Virus record (IMG/VR): IMGVR_UViG_3300020423_000599
Coordinates: 1-31,996 of that record
Strand: one strand, 5' to 3'
From: a virus
DNA: 31,996 nucleotides
Shown here: one piece after another, positions 8,927-17,302 of the stretch
Numbering within the stretch: the stretch's first letter is position 1
Layout of the letters: every line of letters starts with the position of its first letter
Position numbers and translations under genes: made by a program
Notes under the pieces: model-generated
Databases searched by the model: none
Told to the model about the DNA's origin: nothing
What the model saw: only the letters and a program-made list of their open reading frames with translations

Positions 8927-10677
8927 GAATGCATCTCCACAAAGTTCATGTAACTGCTATCACCTTTTGCTGGGTACACATTCACAGTGCCAACGGAGGT
9001 TGATTTTTGCTGGTTGGCATTACTGATCTGTTGGGTTATTCCGCCTTTTACGGTTTTGCCTTCAAGGGGGGCAATCGCTTCTACGCCTATCATTTTTTTC
9101 ATACCTTCAAAGCTGGTATCAAGCTCAATTCCTGCTAGGTCGGCTAACTCTTCAAGTGCCCACAATAGTGGTGCAAATAACACTTCAACCGCTTTCCATG
9201 CGTATTCAAGGCCAGTTAGTAAAACGTTGATCCAGCTAATATCCGCAAAGCTTGCTTTTAAGTCGTCCCAGTAATAAATCAGTGCCCCTACTGCAACAAC
9301 TGCCGCAGCAATAGCCGCTACAATTAAGCCAATCGGGTTTGCATACATCACAATATTTAAAGCAAACATCACACTGCGTAAGGTGCTTAAGCCTGCGCTT
9401 AATGCTGTTGTGATCCCTGTCCATGTCATTGCCGCAACACCCCATGCCACCATAGCCATTTTGCTCGCGCCCATGATCACAGTGAACAAACCGCCTGCCG
9501 CAACAAGCCCCAATACTGCAACCGCAGCATAACCAATCCACCGCGTTAAGGTTGGGAACTGCTCAGTAAACCACACAACATTGGTGCCCATATCAGCTAT
9601 AAGCCCAACAAAATCATTAAAGGCGGGTAAGATGGCTGCGCCCCATGCCGCACGTATCACATACCAGCTTTGTGCTAACCGTTCGCTTTGGTCAGTCATA
9701 GCCATTGCCATTTCTTCGGCTTTTTGCATGCCGTTTACTTGGCCGAGTGAGTTAATTGAGTCATTCAAGCCATTAATGTCTGTCAGTAATAACTTGATGG
9801 TTGATACGGCGTTCTTTGAACCAAAGGCTTTGGCAAGTTGATCACCTTCGGCAACATCAATCACATCACCATATTTACTGCGAATTTCCGTTAAAATATC
9901 AACCATAGGCAACATGCGGCCTTGGCTGTCAGTAAAGGTCAGTCCTAAAGCAGATTGTGCTTTACCTACCCCCGCTAAAAACGCGGAATATTTAGTCCCC
10001 GCTTCACTGCCCGACATTGTCGCTTGTAATGTGCCAAGAATTGCCATTTGTTCATTCACAGCAATGCCTGCACTATTTGCATCAGCGCCAAGAGAAGTAA
10101 ACGCCGCCGACATCTCACTACCTGTGGTTTTAAATGCTTGAACTGATTGCGCCGTCATTCCTGTTATTTGTTCAACCCATGCACTTTTACCCATGGTTTC
10201 GGCTTGGTTTTTAAAAATGCCGTACATGGTGCCCATATAATTAGTGATGGTGGCTGCATCTGATTTAGTCGCCGCAGCAAGTACGTTGCTCGACATGGTA
10301 AATGCAGATAAGTCAGCATCATTAAGCCCTGCTATCGCACTTTGAATGTCATAACTTGAGCTCACGAACTCAGTCGCAGACTTGCCATATTTAAGGGCGT
10401 ACTGATAAGAAGTGTCCGTTAATTGTTTTAATGCAGACTCACGCACACCGAGAGATTTAACTTCACCCAGTACCCGATCCATTTCAATGGCAGGCATGAG
10501 TGCGTTTTGTAATGCGTAACCGCTGGCCGCAATGCCTGCCACACCAGACGCCATTTTCATGGTGCCCGTTTGGTAGTCACTTGATAGGGCATTTAAGCTA
10601 TGGCTTATTTTTGCAATGGGCTTTGTGATTTGGTCAATCAACCCGATTGTAAACATAAGTGGCTGCGGTAAACTCAT
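8923..10677 (-). CDS. T: tail tape measure protein
   Basis: 584 aa. It sets tail length and fills the tube lumen before DNA passage. Seen: a helical N-terminal region, then the TP901-type core (MDRVLGEVKSLGVRE, YALKYGKSATEFVSSSYDIQSAI, FTSLGADANSAGIAVNEQMAILGTLQ between about 65 and 240), and two hydrophobic segments at about 379-403 and 442-468. It is shorter than the roughly 800-residue P2 gpT, predicting a shorter tail. Its ATG overlaps the stop of the E' frame, coupling it to the chaperone gene. Confidence 0.9.
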   Translation of the reverse strand: MSLPQPLMFTIGLIDQITKPIAKISHSLNALSSDYQTGTMKMASGVAGIAASGYALQNALMPAIEMDRVLGEVKSLGVRESALKQLTDTSYQYALKYGKSATEFVSSSYDIQSAIAGLNDADLSAFTMSSNVLAAATKSDAATITNYMGTMYGIFKNQAETMGKSAWVEQITGMTAQSVQAFKTTGSEMSAAFTSLGADANSAGIAVNEQMAILGTLQATMSGSEAGTKYSAFLAGVGKAQSALGLTFTDSQGRMLPMVDILTEIRSKYGDVIDVAEGDQLAKAFGSKNAVSTIKLLLTDINGLNDSINSLGQVNGMQKAEEMAMAMTDQSERLAQSWYVIRAAWGAAILPAFNDFVGLIADMGTNVVWFTEQFPTLTRWIGYAAVAVLGLVAAGGLFTVIMGASKMAMVAWGVAAMTWTGITTALSAGLSTLRSVMFALNIVMYANPIGLIVAAIAAAVVAVGALIYYWDDLKASFADISWINVLLTGLEYAWKAVEVLFAPLLWALEELADLAGIELDTSFEGMKKMIGVEAIAPLEGKTVKGGITQQISNANQQKSTSVGTVNVYPAKGDSSYMNFVEMHS

Positions 10678-11128
10678 TTACTACCCCCAAAGGCTTTGCT
10701 AACTGCATTAATCACTATGGCTTCTAAATCTTCACGCTGGCGTTTTATCAGCCATGCCGCCCTTGCTAAGTTATGCTCGCTGTCATCTTCATGCGGTAAA
10801 AGATGACGGCGAAACGTCAACATTTGCTCAAGCGGGTTATTGCTAATGGCTTCAACCAGCGCGTCTATTTTTTTACACTGATCTCAATTGCTGGCGCGAA
10901 CTCTTTTTGTAATAAGCCGCTAATTTGCATTGCTGCACCTGGCGAACTTTCAAGTACTTTGCGTAGTTCGTCCTTATCGCTTTCAACAACTGATCGCATT
11001 ACAAAGTTATGTGAAGGCGCTACTTTGTTGTCTGGCATAACGTCATTTAAGTAGCCGTTATAATTTTCGGTGCTTACGTCAAAGCTAAGGTCTTTACCCG
11101 CGATAGTTAAAACTATTGTCTTGTTCAT
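10674..11128 (-). CDS. tail assembly chaperones E and E-E' (-1 frameshift)
   Basis: The zero-frame product E (stop at 10865-10867) is 87 aa: MNKTIVLTIAGKDLSFDVS to the end EISVKK. Within the last codons a run of seven A (minus strand, 10874-10868) precedes TAG. Slipping back one base yields an open frame of 64 more codons, starting IDALVEAISNNPLEQM and ending AVSKAFGGSK at TGA 10676-10674, for a joint product of about 151 aa. P2 and many other tailed phages make E and E+E' by exactly such a -1 shift just upstream of the tape measure. The two proteins chaperone the tape measure during tail assembly. The E' frame has no good start of its own. Confidence 0.85.
10868..10874 (-). promoter_or_regulatory. 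slippery heptamer for programmed -1 frameshift
   Basis: A7 on the minus strand (GTA-AAA-AAA-TAG in frame) directly before the E stop codon. A uniform heptamer permits simultaneous slippage of both tRNAs. The extension frame stays open up to the tape-measure start. No downstream pseudoknot was worked out. Confidence 0.8.
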
Positions 11129-11379
11129 GCTGTATTCCTGCTATTAAGTAATTCTTTAAGTTGTTCAAATCCCTGTTTCATTTGCCGCTCCATGCGGTCA
11201 CCAAGATCCTTTACATCATCCTTGGTCGCGTAGTATTCCGCGACATGGGTTTTGTGTTGCGCCAGCTCTTGGCGCGTCGCTGCATTACTGCTAAATAGGT
11301 AAACGATAACCGGAATGACGACCGTTAAAATTAAACCTACAATCCCGATGATCACTAAAATCCAATTAGTTAAGGTCAT
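11125..11379 (-). CDS. small membrane-anchored coiled-coil protein
   Basis: 84 aa: one N-terminal membrane span (about 5-29, WILVIIGIVGLILTVVIPVIVYLF) and a charged helical C-terminal half (RQELAQHKTHVAEYYATKDDVKDLGDRMERQMKQGFEQLKELL) likely to form a coiled coil. It overlaps both the holin-like gene and E by 4 bases. The position next to holin and endolysin suggests a lysis accessory role (antiholin or i-spanin-like), but no lipoprotein partner was seen. Family not recognised with certainty. Confidence 0.6.
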   Translation of the reverse strand: MTLTNWILVIIGIVGLILTVVIPVIVYLFSSNAATRQELAQHKTHVAEYYATKDDVKDLGDRMERQMKQGFEQLKELLNSRNTA

Positions 11380-11930
11380 TTAACGGCTCCTTGACTGGCT
11401 GTTTTTTGCATTAGGCTCATTAGCTTATCCTTATCATTTGAGCTTTTATTTGCGCTTAACCAAAACGCAGCAGCATTTGCTAGTAGCACAAATAGGTTAC
11501 CGACCAAATACACAATTAAGTCTCGATTTCTTTCAATATCAGGCCCGTAAAACAACGCCCCCAATACAGCCGAAAATAAAACAAACAATAGAATGGTTAA
11601 CGTAGACGGCATCCAATGGTCTTTATGCTCGTTACGAGCGTTTTGTCTGTCTTGCAATTCGGCTTTGTATTCTTCCAATGCAATTTTTTGCAGCTCAATA
11701 TTCGCTTGGCGAATTTGCTCTCGCTCAGCATGCGCCCACTCTTGCAACCTCAACGCAGCATCAGGATTATTCTTTAACTCTGCTGCCACGGCTTCTGGTG
11801 TGTTGTCCGTGCCTAAAGCTCCCGCAATTTGGCTACCAATACTGACAGCTAAACCAACTGGGCCACTCAATAACGGAGCAACAGCGCCAGCGATACCACC
11901 AACAGTGTTTGCGATTTTTTGCCATTCCAT
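11376..11930 (-). CDS. holin-like membrane protein
   Basis: 184 aa. The N-terminal region is Gly/Ala-rich and hydrophobic (IANTVGGIAGAVAPLLSGPV at about 6-25, continuing to 40). A charged helical middle follows (60-105), then two membrane spans at about 110-128 and 137-158. The layout agrees with the three-membrane-span phage holin group and the gene directly follows the endolysin (AAGGGA before the ATG). Holins form the inner-membrane lesions that release the endolysin. Assigned by topology and context. Confidence 0.65.
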   Translation of the reverse strand: MEWQKIANTVGGIAGAVAPLLSGPVGLAVSIGSQIAGALGTDNTPEAVAAELKNNPDAALRLQEWAHAEREQIRQANIELQKIALEEYKAELQDRQNARNEHKDHWMPSTLTILLFVLFSAVLGALFYGPDIERNRDLIVYLVGNLFVLLANAAAFWLSANKSSNDKDKLMSLMQKTASQGAVK

Positions 11931-11940
11931 ACCTTGTCCC

Positions 11941-12489
11941 TTACAAGTTCACAATTCTGTCTAACCAACCAAACTGGTACTTCTCTTGGCTTTCATCGTT
12001 GGCCGCTATGTCGATGCAAAAGCTAATACGTTGTCCCCGAACGGCTTCGGCCAACACATCAAGGCCCCTGTTTTTTCGAACTGCAGCATAGTCAGTTAAG
12101 GCACTGATTGTTCTGCTACCAGGTATGCCATCAACCACCAAATCTGGGTAAAGTGATTGGCATTTGTTAAGCACATTTAGCGCTTTTTGTAATGCCTTAG
12201 CCGAGGTACTCACACCTGAATGAACAGCAAAGTCAAATAACTGCTCGGCAAGTGATTCACTTAACACGCATATCTTGCTCAATTTCAGCGGTGACCAGTA
12301 GCGCTGATCTTGTATTAAAAATGCAGTCTGATATGGCATGTCTTGCATTTCACCTGTGTAGCCAAAGTCACGTGCTACGGCTTTGGTAATGCCATACATG
12401 GTTTCACCACCACGATCTGTTGGGTCATTGACATAACCCCCTTCACGGTCAATGAGCTCTTTAATCAGTCTGATTTTTAATGCATTCAT
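11941..12489 (-). CDS. endolysin, GH108 N-acetylmuramidase type
   Basis: 182 aa peptidoglycan-degrading endolysin. Seen: the GH108 signature around residues 13-36 (DREGGYVNDPTDRGGETMYGIT) with Glu16 as the likely catalytic acid, then the LFDFAVHSGVSTSAKALQKALN segment (about 87-108) and a C-terminal putative peptidoglycan-binding region (LVVDGIPGSRTISAL). No signal peptide or SAR anchor is evident, so release would depend on the adjacent holin. Confidence 0.85.
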   Translation of the reverse strand: MNALKIRLIKELIDREGGYVNDPTDRGGETMYGITKAVARDFGYTGEMQDMPYQTAFLIQDQRYWSPLKLSKICVLSESLAEQLFDFAVHSGVSTSAKALQKALNVLNKCQSLYPDLVVDGIPGSRTISALTDYAAVRKNRGLDVLAEAVRGQRISFCIDIAANDESQEKYQFGWLDRIVNL

Positions 12490-12493
12490 ATTG

Positions 12494-12694
12494 CTACTCG
12501 CTCAACTCTTGGCACGGAACACAGCGCTGCACACCTGGTACTGCTTTTTGCCGTGCTTTTGGTATTGGATCACCACACTCAATGCATTCCGTTGCACTGA
12601 GTTTGTGGCTGTTGTTAAGTCCTTTTAATCGCTGATCAACAAAGCGTTGTTCAGCGCGTTCCTGTGCAATAACTAGGTGATCAATAAAATCCAT
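12494..12694 (-). CDS. TraR/DksA-type zinc-finger protein
   Basis: 66 aa with a C4 zinc motif, CIECGDPIPKARQKAVPG followed by RCVPC, typical of TraR/DksA-like small phage proteins. Such proteins can bind the RNA polymerase secondary channel. P2-like phages of this branch often carry one among the tail/lysis genes. The N-terminal helix is short, as in TraR. A good ribosome site (AAGGTG) precedes the ATG. A role in modulating host transcription late in infection is inferred from the family. Confidence 0.8.
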   Translation of the reverse strand: MDFIDHLVIAQERAEQRFVDQRLKGLNNSHKLSATECIECGDPIPKARQKAVPGVQRCVPCQELSE

Positions 12695-12706
12695 TCACGC
12701 TCACCT

Positions 12707-13156
12707 TTACTGCACTATGTTTTCGATTTCGTCTGGGCGTAAGTACGGCACACCATTGATATGAACAAAGTCAGGGCTCGTTACATCAAACGGGATCTTA
12801 AATAAGCTTGCTTGCCCGCCTTTTTTATCAATGTCTAAAATGTCACTGAGCTTGATGCGGCAACCAAATGCTTCAACCTTCATTTCATCTTTTGAGGTCT
12901 TGCCGTAAAACATGATGTCGAACGTTTCCATACCACGCCAAGAACCGGCGCTCTTTGCTGCATCTGAGATAAGTGCAAAGTTACTCGCATTAACTGACAG
13001 CTCACCATTTGCCGATACATCACCATCAACCGCACCATCAGGCACCCCCCCAGTTTGTGATACCGCACTGTTATCTGTGATCGATAACGTGGCCGTGTCC
13101 ACATGCACCATAATGTCACCTAAGTTGACGTTAAAATTCATTCCAGATAAACGCAT
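12707..13156 (-). CDS. tail tube protein, DUF2597-like
   Basis: 149 aa, directly after the sheath. The segments LSGMNFNVNLGDIMVHVDTATLSITDNSAV and KVEAFGCRIKLSDILDID, along with the beta-rich pattern, fit the HP1/K139 DUF2597 group thought to be the major tail tube. A conserved Asp/Gly-rich turn (GGVPDGAVDGDVSANGELSV) resembles tube proteins that polymerise inside the sheath. Function follows from position beside the sheath and family resemblance. Confidence 0.7.
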   Translation of the reverse strand: MRLSGMNFNVNLGDIMVHVDTATLSITDNSAVSQTGGVPDGAVDGDVSANGELSVNASNFALISDAAKSAGSWRGMETFDIMFYGKTSKDEMKVEAFGCRIKLSDILDIDKKGGQASLFKIPFDVTSPDFVHINGVPYLRPDEIENIVQ

Positions 13157-13167
13157 GATGACTGCTC

Positions 13168-14274
13168 CTAGTTGCTGCTTAAATCAAGCATGATGTTGAC
13201 GGTAATTTCTTTCGGGCTGTTGTATGGGCGCAAAATAAGGTAAATCACCACGCTTTTATTGCTGGTCCATTCAATGGTGATGTCCCCTTCAATAGGTGGT
13301 GTGATTTCACCAGGGAACGCCGTCCCGTTGATAGTTGTGCTTTTACTCATTTCGCGTAGCGGCTTCATAAAATACGCTTTGTTTAACTCAATGCTGTTCG
13401 GTGTTGAGTTAAGCGAACGGTTAGCAACTCGACGAATCGCTAATACGCGCACTTGTCGGCTGGCTTTGTGTACTGGGCGCAAGTGTTCAAGGTATTGATA
13501 GTCACCACCCGTTGCATCAAGCGTTTGTGCATCACTCCAATACATACCTTCAAAGTCGCTGTACCACTGCGGCACACTCATGCGGTTATTGGCTAGTGTT
13601 TCTAATGTGGCAAGTGATAATGGCTCGCCGTCTGTATCAACCGGTGCATCGCCTAGCCCTAACACACTGCCTGTTGCCACACGCATTGGGCTATCTGCAA
13701 TGCTTACGCTGCGGTCACATAATCGGCCAGCTAATACACCCACGTTATTACCGTGCAGCTGTGGCACTGGCACCACTAAATGCGCAGCAATGCCATTTTG
13801 AATAGCAATGGTTGCGGCTTCATACGCTGCCCATGCTTGTGTTGCTACATCAATACCTGGTAACGCAACTAAGCAAGAAACAAAGCGGCCTAATTTTGCT
13901 TGTAATGATGTTAGGTGGTCATGGATATCGGTAAGACCTGCGCTAGTGTTCTGCTCGTCACATACCACCACAATTTCAAAGCTTTGTACCTCGTTTGCGC
14001 GATCAATCGCTTCAAATAGATCTTCGCCATCGGCAAGCGGGTAAACCGCTGCGGTCCAGTTCTGGCCTGCATTAAGCTGTGCTGCTTTAACTTGAGTACG
14101 TAAAGCACTATCAGCAAACGCATCATCTAAATCTGTTTGTGCACCAACACTAAATAGCTGGCTCTCTTCATCTACTGAACCGGCACGGCCAACAAACAAG
14201 AAGTGTCGTTCGACACCTTCAATGTCACCTTGCCCTAAATTCAAATTGTTAACTTGCACTTTACCGAGTGGCAT
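13168..14274 (-). CDS. contractile tail sheath protein, DUF2586-like
   Basis: 368 aa, the size and place of the HP1/K139-type sheath (DUF2586). It starts MPLGKVQVNNLNLGQGDIEGVERHFLFVG and has an alpha/beta core (FEIVVVCDEQN, FVSCLVALPGIDVATQAW) and a C-terminal polymerisation-like region (RQVRVLAIRRVANRSLNSTPNSIELNKAYFMKPLREM at about 272-308). The sheath contracts to drive the tube through the host envelope. GAGG precedes the start. It is distinct from the P2 gpFI family. Confidence 0.8.
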   Translation of the reverse strand: MPLGKVQVNNLNLGQGDIEGVERHFLFVGRAGSVDEESQLFSVGAQTDLDDAFADSALRTQVKAAQLNAGQNWTAAVYPLADGEDLFEAIDRANEVQSFEIVVVCDEQNTSAGLTDIHDHLTSLQAKLGRFVSCLVALPGIDVATQAWAAYEAATIAIQNGIAAHLVVPVPQLHGNNVGVLAGRLCDRSVSIADSPMRVATGSVLGLGDAPVDTDGEPLSLATLETLANNRMSVPQWYSDFEGMYWSDAQTLDATGGDYQYLEHLRPVHKASRQVRVLAIRRVANRSLNSTPNSIELNKAYFMKPLREMSKSTTINGTAFPGEITPPIEGDITIEWTSNKSVVIYLILRPYNSPKEITVNIMLDLSSN

Positions 14275-14278
14275 TGGC

Positions 14279-14935
14279 TTATCCTCGTTTATTGAGTTGG
14301 TTTAATATCTGCGCGAGTTCGCGCTGAACGTTTATGGTGGTGTCACCTAAAAATGGGCGAGCATCAACAGGGATATCCCAGCTTTTACGCTGTTTTTCGT
14401 CACGTAATATGCTTAGCATCAAGGTTGCTTTACCGTGATTTAAACTCGCTTGAATCTCTTTAACACTGGCGCGGCGGTAACCTTTACCCTTGCTCTTTGG
14501 TACTTTGAACCCTTCAGCTGACAGCGCTTTGGCTTGGCCGCGAGTGCACGGCGCTTTGTAATCTGGCTTTCCGTGAATTCGTGCCATTCGGCTAGCTGTC
14601 ATTCGCTCTTTGCCACCTTCTTGGTGCATGGCAGCAATTCGCCCAGTTAAACCTGCTTTGTGCTTTAGCTCTAAGCGGTTGCTACTTTTCACATACGGTT
14701 CAAGTGTTCGGCCTAGGCGTTTAAGTAGCTTGCCTTTTTTGCCGCTTTTGCTCGGCGTAAACTTCTCACCATCTACCGTGGTTTGAGTGCGAATGCGCTT
14801 ACGAGCAAGCGCTCGTTCGTGACGACCGAGTGTTTTTAAAACACGCACTCGTTTACCCGCTGGTAAGGCTAAAAGCTGTAGTTGGTGCTTAGCACTGAGT
14901 GCTTGGCGTTTGTTTGGGGTGATCACAATGCTCAT
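14279..14935 (-). CDS. S: tail completion / virion morphogenesis protein S
   Basis: 218 aa, very basic, in the gpS-type phage virion morphogenesis family. LKTLGRHERALARKRIRTQTTVDGEKF and RLGRTLEPYV followed by the C-terminal RPFLGDTTINVQRELAQIL (about 193-211) are characteristic: such proteins end in a P-R-P-F-L-G-like motif. It caps or completes the tail before joining to the head. It overlaps R by 4 bases. It is longer than P2 gpS because of a basic central insertion (about 105-155). Confidence 0.75.
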   Translation of the reverse strand: MSIVITPNKRQALSAKHQLQLLALPAGKRVRVLKTLGRHERALARKRIRTQTTVDGEKFTPSKSGKKGKLLKRLGRTLEPYVKSSNRLELKHKAGLTGRIAAMHQEGGKERMTASRMARIHGKPDYKAPCTRGQAKALSAEGFKVPKSKGKGYRRASVKEIQASLNHGKATLMLSILRDEKQRKSWDIPVDARPFLGDTTINVQRELAQILNQLNKRG

Positions 14936-15414
14936 GCGCGCCCCACTACATCAACATCGACATTTTCAGCCACGTTAATTGGTGCAAGCGACACATAGTA
15001 ACGACCACCATTAAACTGCACTGGCCCGTTGTCATCAGGGATAAGCTCAATGTCATCCATCAGTTCTAACTCAATCAGTACCGTGGCGTTGTCATCACTA
15101 ATTAAATCAATGTCTATTTCGGGATCATCTAAACCGAATTCGTCGCGCTGCCACTCGCTATCAATTAAAAACGCACATACCATGGCAAACAGGTTGTAAG
15201 GGTTAACCTTTTTATGTGGGAATTTTTCAATCGCAATAATGGCTGTGTGTTTCCACCTCGCCACTAAGTAACCGTCTTGGCCTTGATCTGAATTGCAAAT
15301 GATTAACTTGCCGCGCTCTTGCCAAGCATCAATGTTGTTCTTACGAATTGCACCATTTAAGCTGGCAACTAAAAATTCGCAGACTTGCTGTAACTGGCTA
15401 ATAGTTTGGCTCAT
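14932..15414 (-). CDS. R: tail completion protein R
   Basis: 160 aa. QLQQVCEFLVASL at the start and the ALVAL-like core (GYLVARWKHTAIIAIEKFPHKKVNPYNLFAMVCAFLIDSEW at about 48-90) fit the P2 gpR tail completion family, followed by an acidic DPEIDIDLISDDNATVLIELELMDDIELI segment. It acts with S at the head-proximal tail end. It overlaps L and S by 4 bases each, consistent with coupled translation. Confidence 0.75.
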   Translation of the reverse strand: MSQTISQLQQVCEFLVASLNGAIRKNNIDAWQERGKLIICNSDQGQDGYLVARWKHTAIIAIEKFPHKKVNPYNLFAMVCAFLIDSEWQRDEFGLDDPEIDIDLISDDNATVLIELELMDDIELIPDDNGPVQFNGGRYYVSLAPINVAENVDVDVVGRA

Positions 15415-15860
15415 AGCGAATGCACTCCCGCACGGCCAAGACCAAGCAATAAGCGAATACTGCGGTTTGATTGCGCTAGAATTTGATTTTGCTGTTCAAC
15501 GTCTTCAGCTTTGTTATTGCCCGTCTCTTTCTGATCAACTGCCGAAAAGTACCCCATAAGATCACTGTGTGAACGGGCATAAACGGCGCCACGGTAAACA
15601 CTTTCTTGGCTTTGGCTAAACTGCGGCACACCATCAATCAGGGTGAAAGAAACATCCGTGTTACCTTTCGCAATATAATTATTAATTTGCTGCTGAACTT
15701 CTAACACACTGCGGTTTAGCGAATCAGCAATTACCGTTTCTTCATAATATTCAGGTATGCGGCGATGATTACGGAACTCTTCTGTGCTAAGCACAGGCCA
15801 GCCGCTATCAGCATCAATTTCAATGCTGTCATCTGCTGTATGTTCAAATCCGAATGTCAT
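15411..15860 (-). CDS. L: head completion protein L
   Basis: 149 aa, the P2 gpL family that finishes the DNA-filled head and prepares it for tail attachment. Seen: WPVLSTEEFRNHRRIP near the start, then the helical VIADSLNRSVLEVQQQINNYIA region and the Arg-rich C-terminus RLLLGLGRAGVHSL. Position after M and before R is as in P2. About 108 untranslated bases separate it from M, unlike the tight packing elsewhere in the operon. Confidence 0.8.
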   Translation of the reverse strand: MTFGFEHTADDSIEIDADSGWPVLSTEEFRNHRRIPEYYEETVIADSLNRSVLEVQQQINNYIAKGNTDVSFTLIDGVPQFSQSQESVYRGAVYARSHSDLMGYFSAVDQKETGNNKAEDVEQQNQILAQSNRSIRLLLGLGRAGVHSL

Positions 15861-15968
15861 GCCATTTACCTTTGCATAGGGTCAGTGCAGTTAGCGTCAC
15901 AGTGATTATTTAAAAGTCGCCTTTTAAAACACTCAGCTAATGCACTGGAGGGTTTGGAGACGGTTTGC

Positions 15969-16625
15969 TTACTGTGCGTTAAGCTCAGCAAGTGCTCTAA
16001 TTCTCATCGCTATTTTGTTTCTTACGGTTTTAACTTGTGCGTGCTTATGCAGTTCCTGCGCTTTAGCTAAATAGCCATCGGCTTGCTGTAAGCGCTGCAA
16101 GTCGCCAACATGTGACGGCGTAACTTCGCCATTTTTCGTGCGCAATAACGCAAGGCCCGCAAATTTGTAATATTTAGACGTAACTTGCTCTGGTAATTTC
16201 CAATGATCCGCAACAAGCTTGAACACTTGCCCAAAGTAAGGCTCAATGCTATGGCCTTTTTCTGCTTGCGTTTGCGCCCAATCAAAAACAGTGTCGGCAA
16301 TAAAACCAGGCCACTGGCGGCGAATGCTTTTAACCATGGGCTGGTTAAGCTCAATGGCGCGTAGTCCAAACTCGATGCCGCGACTGAGGTTGCCAACATC
16401 AAACAGCCATACAGTGCAATACGAGAAAATCGGGTTGTCTTCATTTTGTTTGCCTTCTTTCGTTAAGTAGTCTTCAACAATCGGTAACCACTTAGGCAGT
16501 AATACATCGCGTTTATGAGCTATTTTGTCAGCTCGGCGCACAAAGCCTTTTAGTCGTTTTAAGTCTTCGTCTAATTCAATTAGCTGTAGGTGCAGGCTGG
16601 GCGCATATTCACCACTGCCCGACAC
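15969..16625 (-). CDS. M: terminase small (endonuclease) subunit M
   Basis: 218 aa, the P2 gpM family, which together with P cuts concatemeric or circular DNA at cos and begins packaging. Seen: DEDLKRLKGFVRRADKIAHKRDVLLPKWLPIVEDYL (about 19-54), SYCTVWLFDVGNLSRGIEFGLRAI, and DTVFDWAQTQAEKGHSIEPYF, which are typical of the family. It is 2 bases past the extra 202-aa gene rather than following N directly as in P2. Confidence 0.85.
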   Translation of the reverse strand: MSGSGEYAPSLHLQLIELDEDLKRLKGFVRRADKIAHKRDVLLPKWLPIVEDYLTKEGKQNEDNPIFSYCTVWLFDVGNLSRGIEFGLRAIELNQPMVKSIRRQWPGFIADTVFDWAQTQAEKGHSIEPYFGQVFKLVADHWKLPEQVTSKYYKFAGLALLRTKNGEVTPSHVGDLQRLQQADGYLAKAQELHKHAQVKTVRNKIAMRIRALAELNAQ

Positions 16626-16627
16626 GC

Positions 16628-17236
16628 TTACTTTTGCGAGTTGCTTTTTTGCTGCGTTTTGCTCTTTGAATTGGAGGATTTTTGCTCCTCCGACGGCTTT
16701 TTTAACTCGTCAACCGTTTCCTTTAACTCGCTGTTCGCTTGGTTAATATCATCAGCGCTATAAGCTAGTTCGCTTGCTGCATCGCTGGCTTTATCGGCGG
16801 CACTTTCAATGTTGCTGGCCACACTACTTGCTTGCTCGGCGCTATCAGCTAATGACTCTGCAGCATCGTCAGTATTGGCTATGCTTGTGTTAAGCTCGTC
16901 GGGTGTAGTTTCAACGTGCTTTACTTCAACGCTTTCAACATTGTTTTCATCATCAAGCGTTACTTCTGCAAACACGGTTTGTTCATCACCGTTGGCAGGG
17001 TCAAAGCCCTTGTTAAAAAATGTGATGTTCTGATCAACATACTCTTGAGCTATGTTGATTGCGTCAGCTTCATCGCAACCAAGTAACTGCGCAAGCAACT
17101 TAAGCGCGGTGTTTTCTTTAGCTTCATCAGACAAGACTTTCAATGTATCAACTAGTTTTTTGCCAGTTTCAGAAACTGCTTTTTGCTTTGCTTTAGCAGC
17201 TTGGCGACGTTTTTTAAAATCAGCAATGACACTCAT
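16628..17236 (-). CDS. unknown low-complexity helical protein between N and M
   Basis: 202 aa, family not recognised. Residues 1-110 look folded: a basic helix (ADFKKRRQAAKAKQKAVSETGKKL), then KLLAQLLGCDEADAINIAQEYVDQ and a short beta segment TVFAEVTLDDENNVESVEVK. Residues 115-180 are an acidic Ala/Ser/Asp/Glu repeat-like stretch that could form long helices or a coiled coil. The end is a Lys/Ser/Gln-rich tail. AAGGTAAC precedes the start. The stop lies 2 bases before M, so it is co-translated with the packaging genes. P2 has no gene here. A capsid-linked role (scaffold helper or decoration) is only suggested by the place. Confidence 0.7.
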   Translation of the reverse strand: MSVIADFKKRRQAAKAKQKAVSETGKKLVDTLKVLSDEAKENTALKLLAQLLGCDEADAINIAQEYVDQNITFFNKGFDPANGDEQTVFAEVTLDDENNVESVEVKHVETTPDELNTSIANTDDAAESLADSAEQASSVASNIESAADKASDAASELAYSADDINQANSELKETVDELKKPSEEQKSSNSKSKTQQKSNSQK

Positions 17237-17302
17237 GGCACTGTTACCTTTTGATAATTTGAGTAAATGCTAGGCGGTTATCGCCTAGCTGCTTAATCGC
17301 TT

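Noticed and set aside
15861-15968. A 40-codon frame between L and M starting with TTG
   Set aside because: No ATG, GTG or ribosome site at the start, no motif; kept as an untranslated gap.
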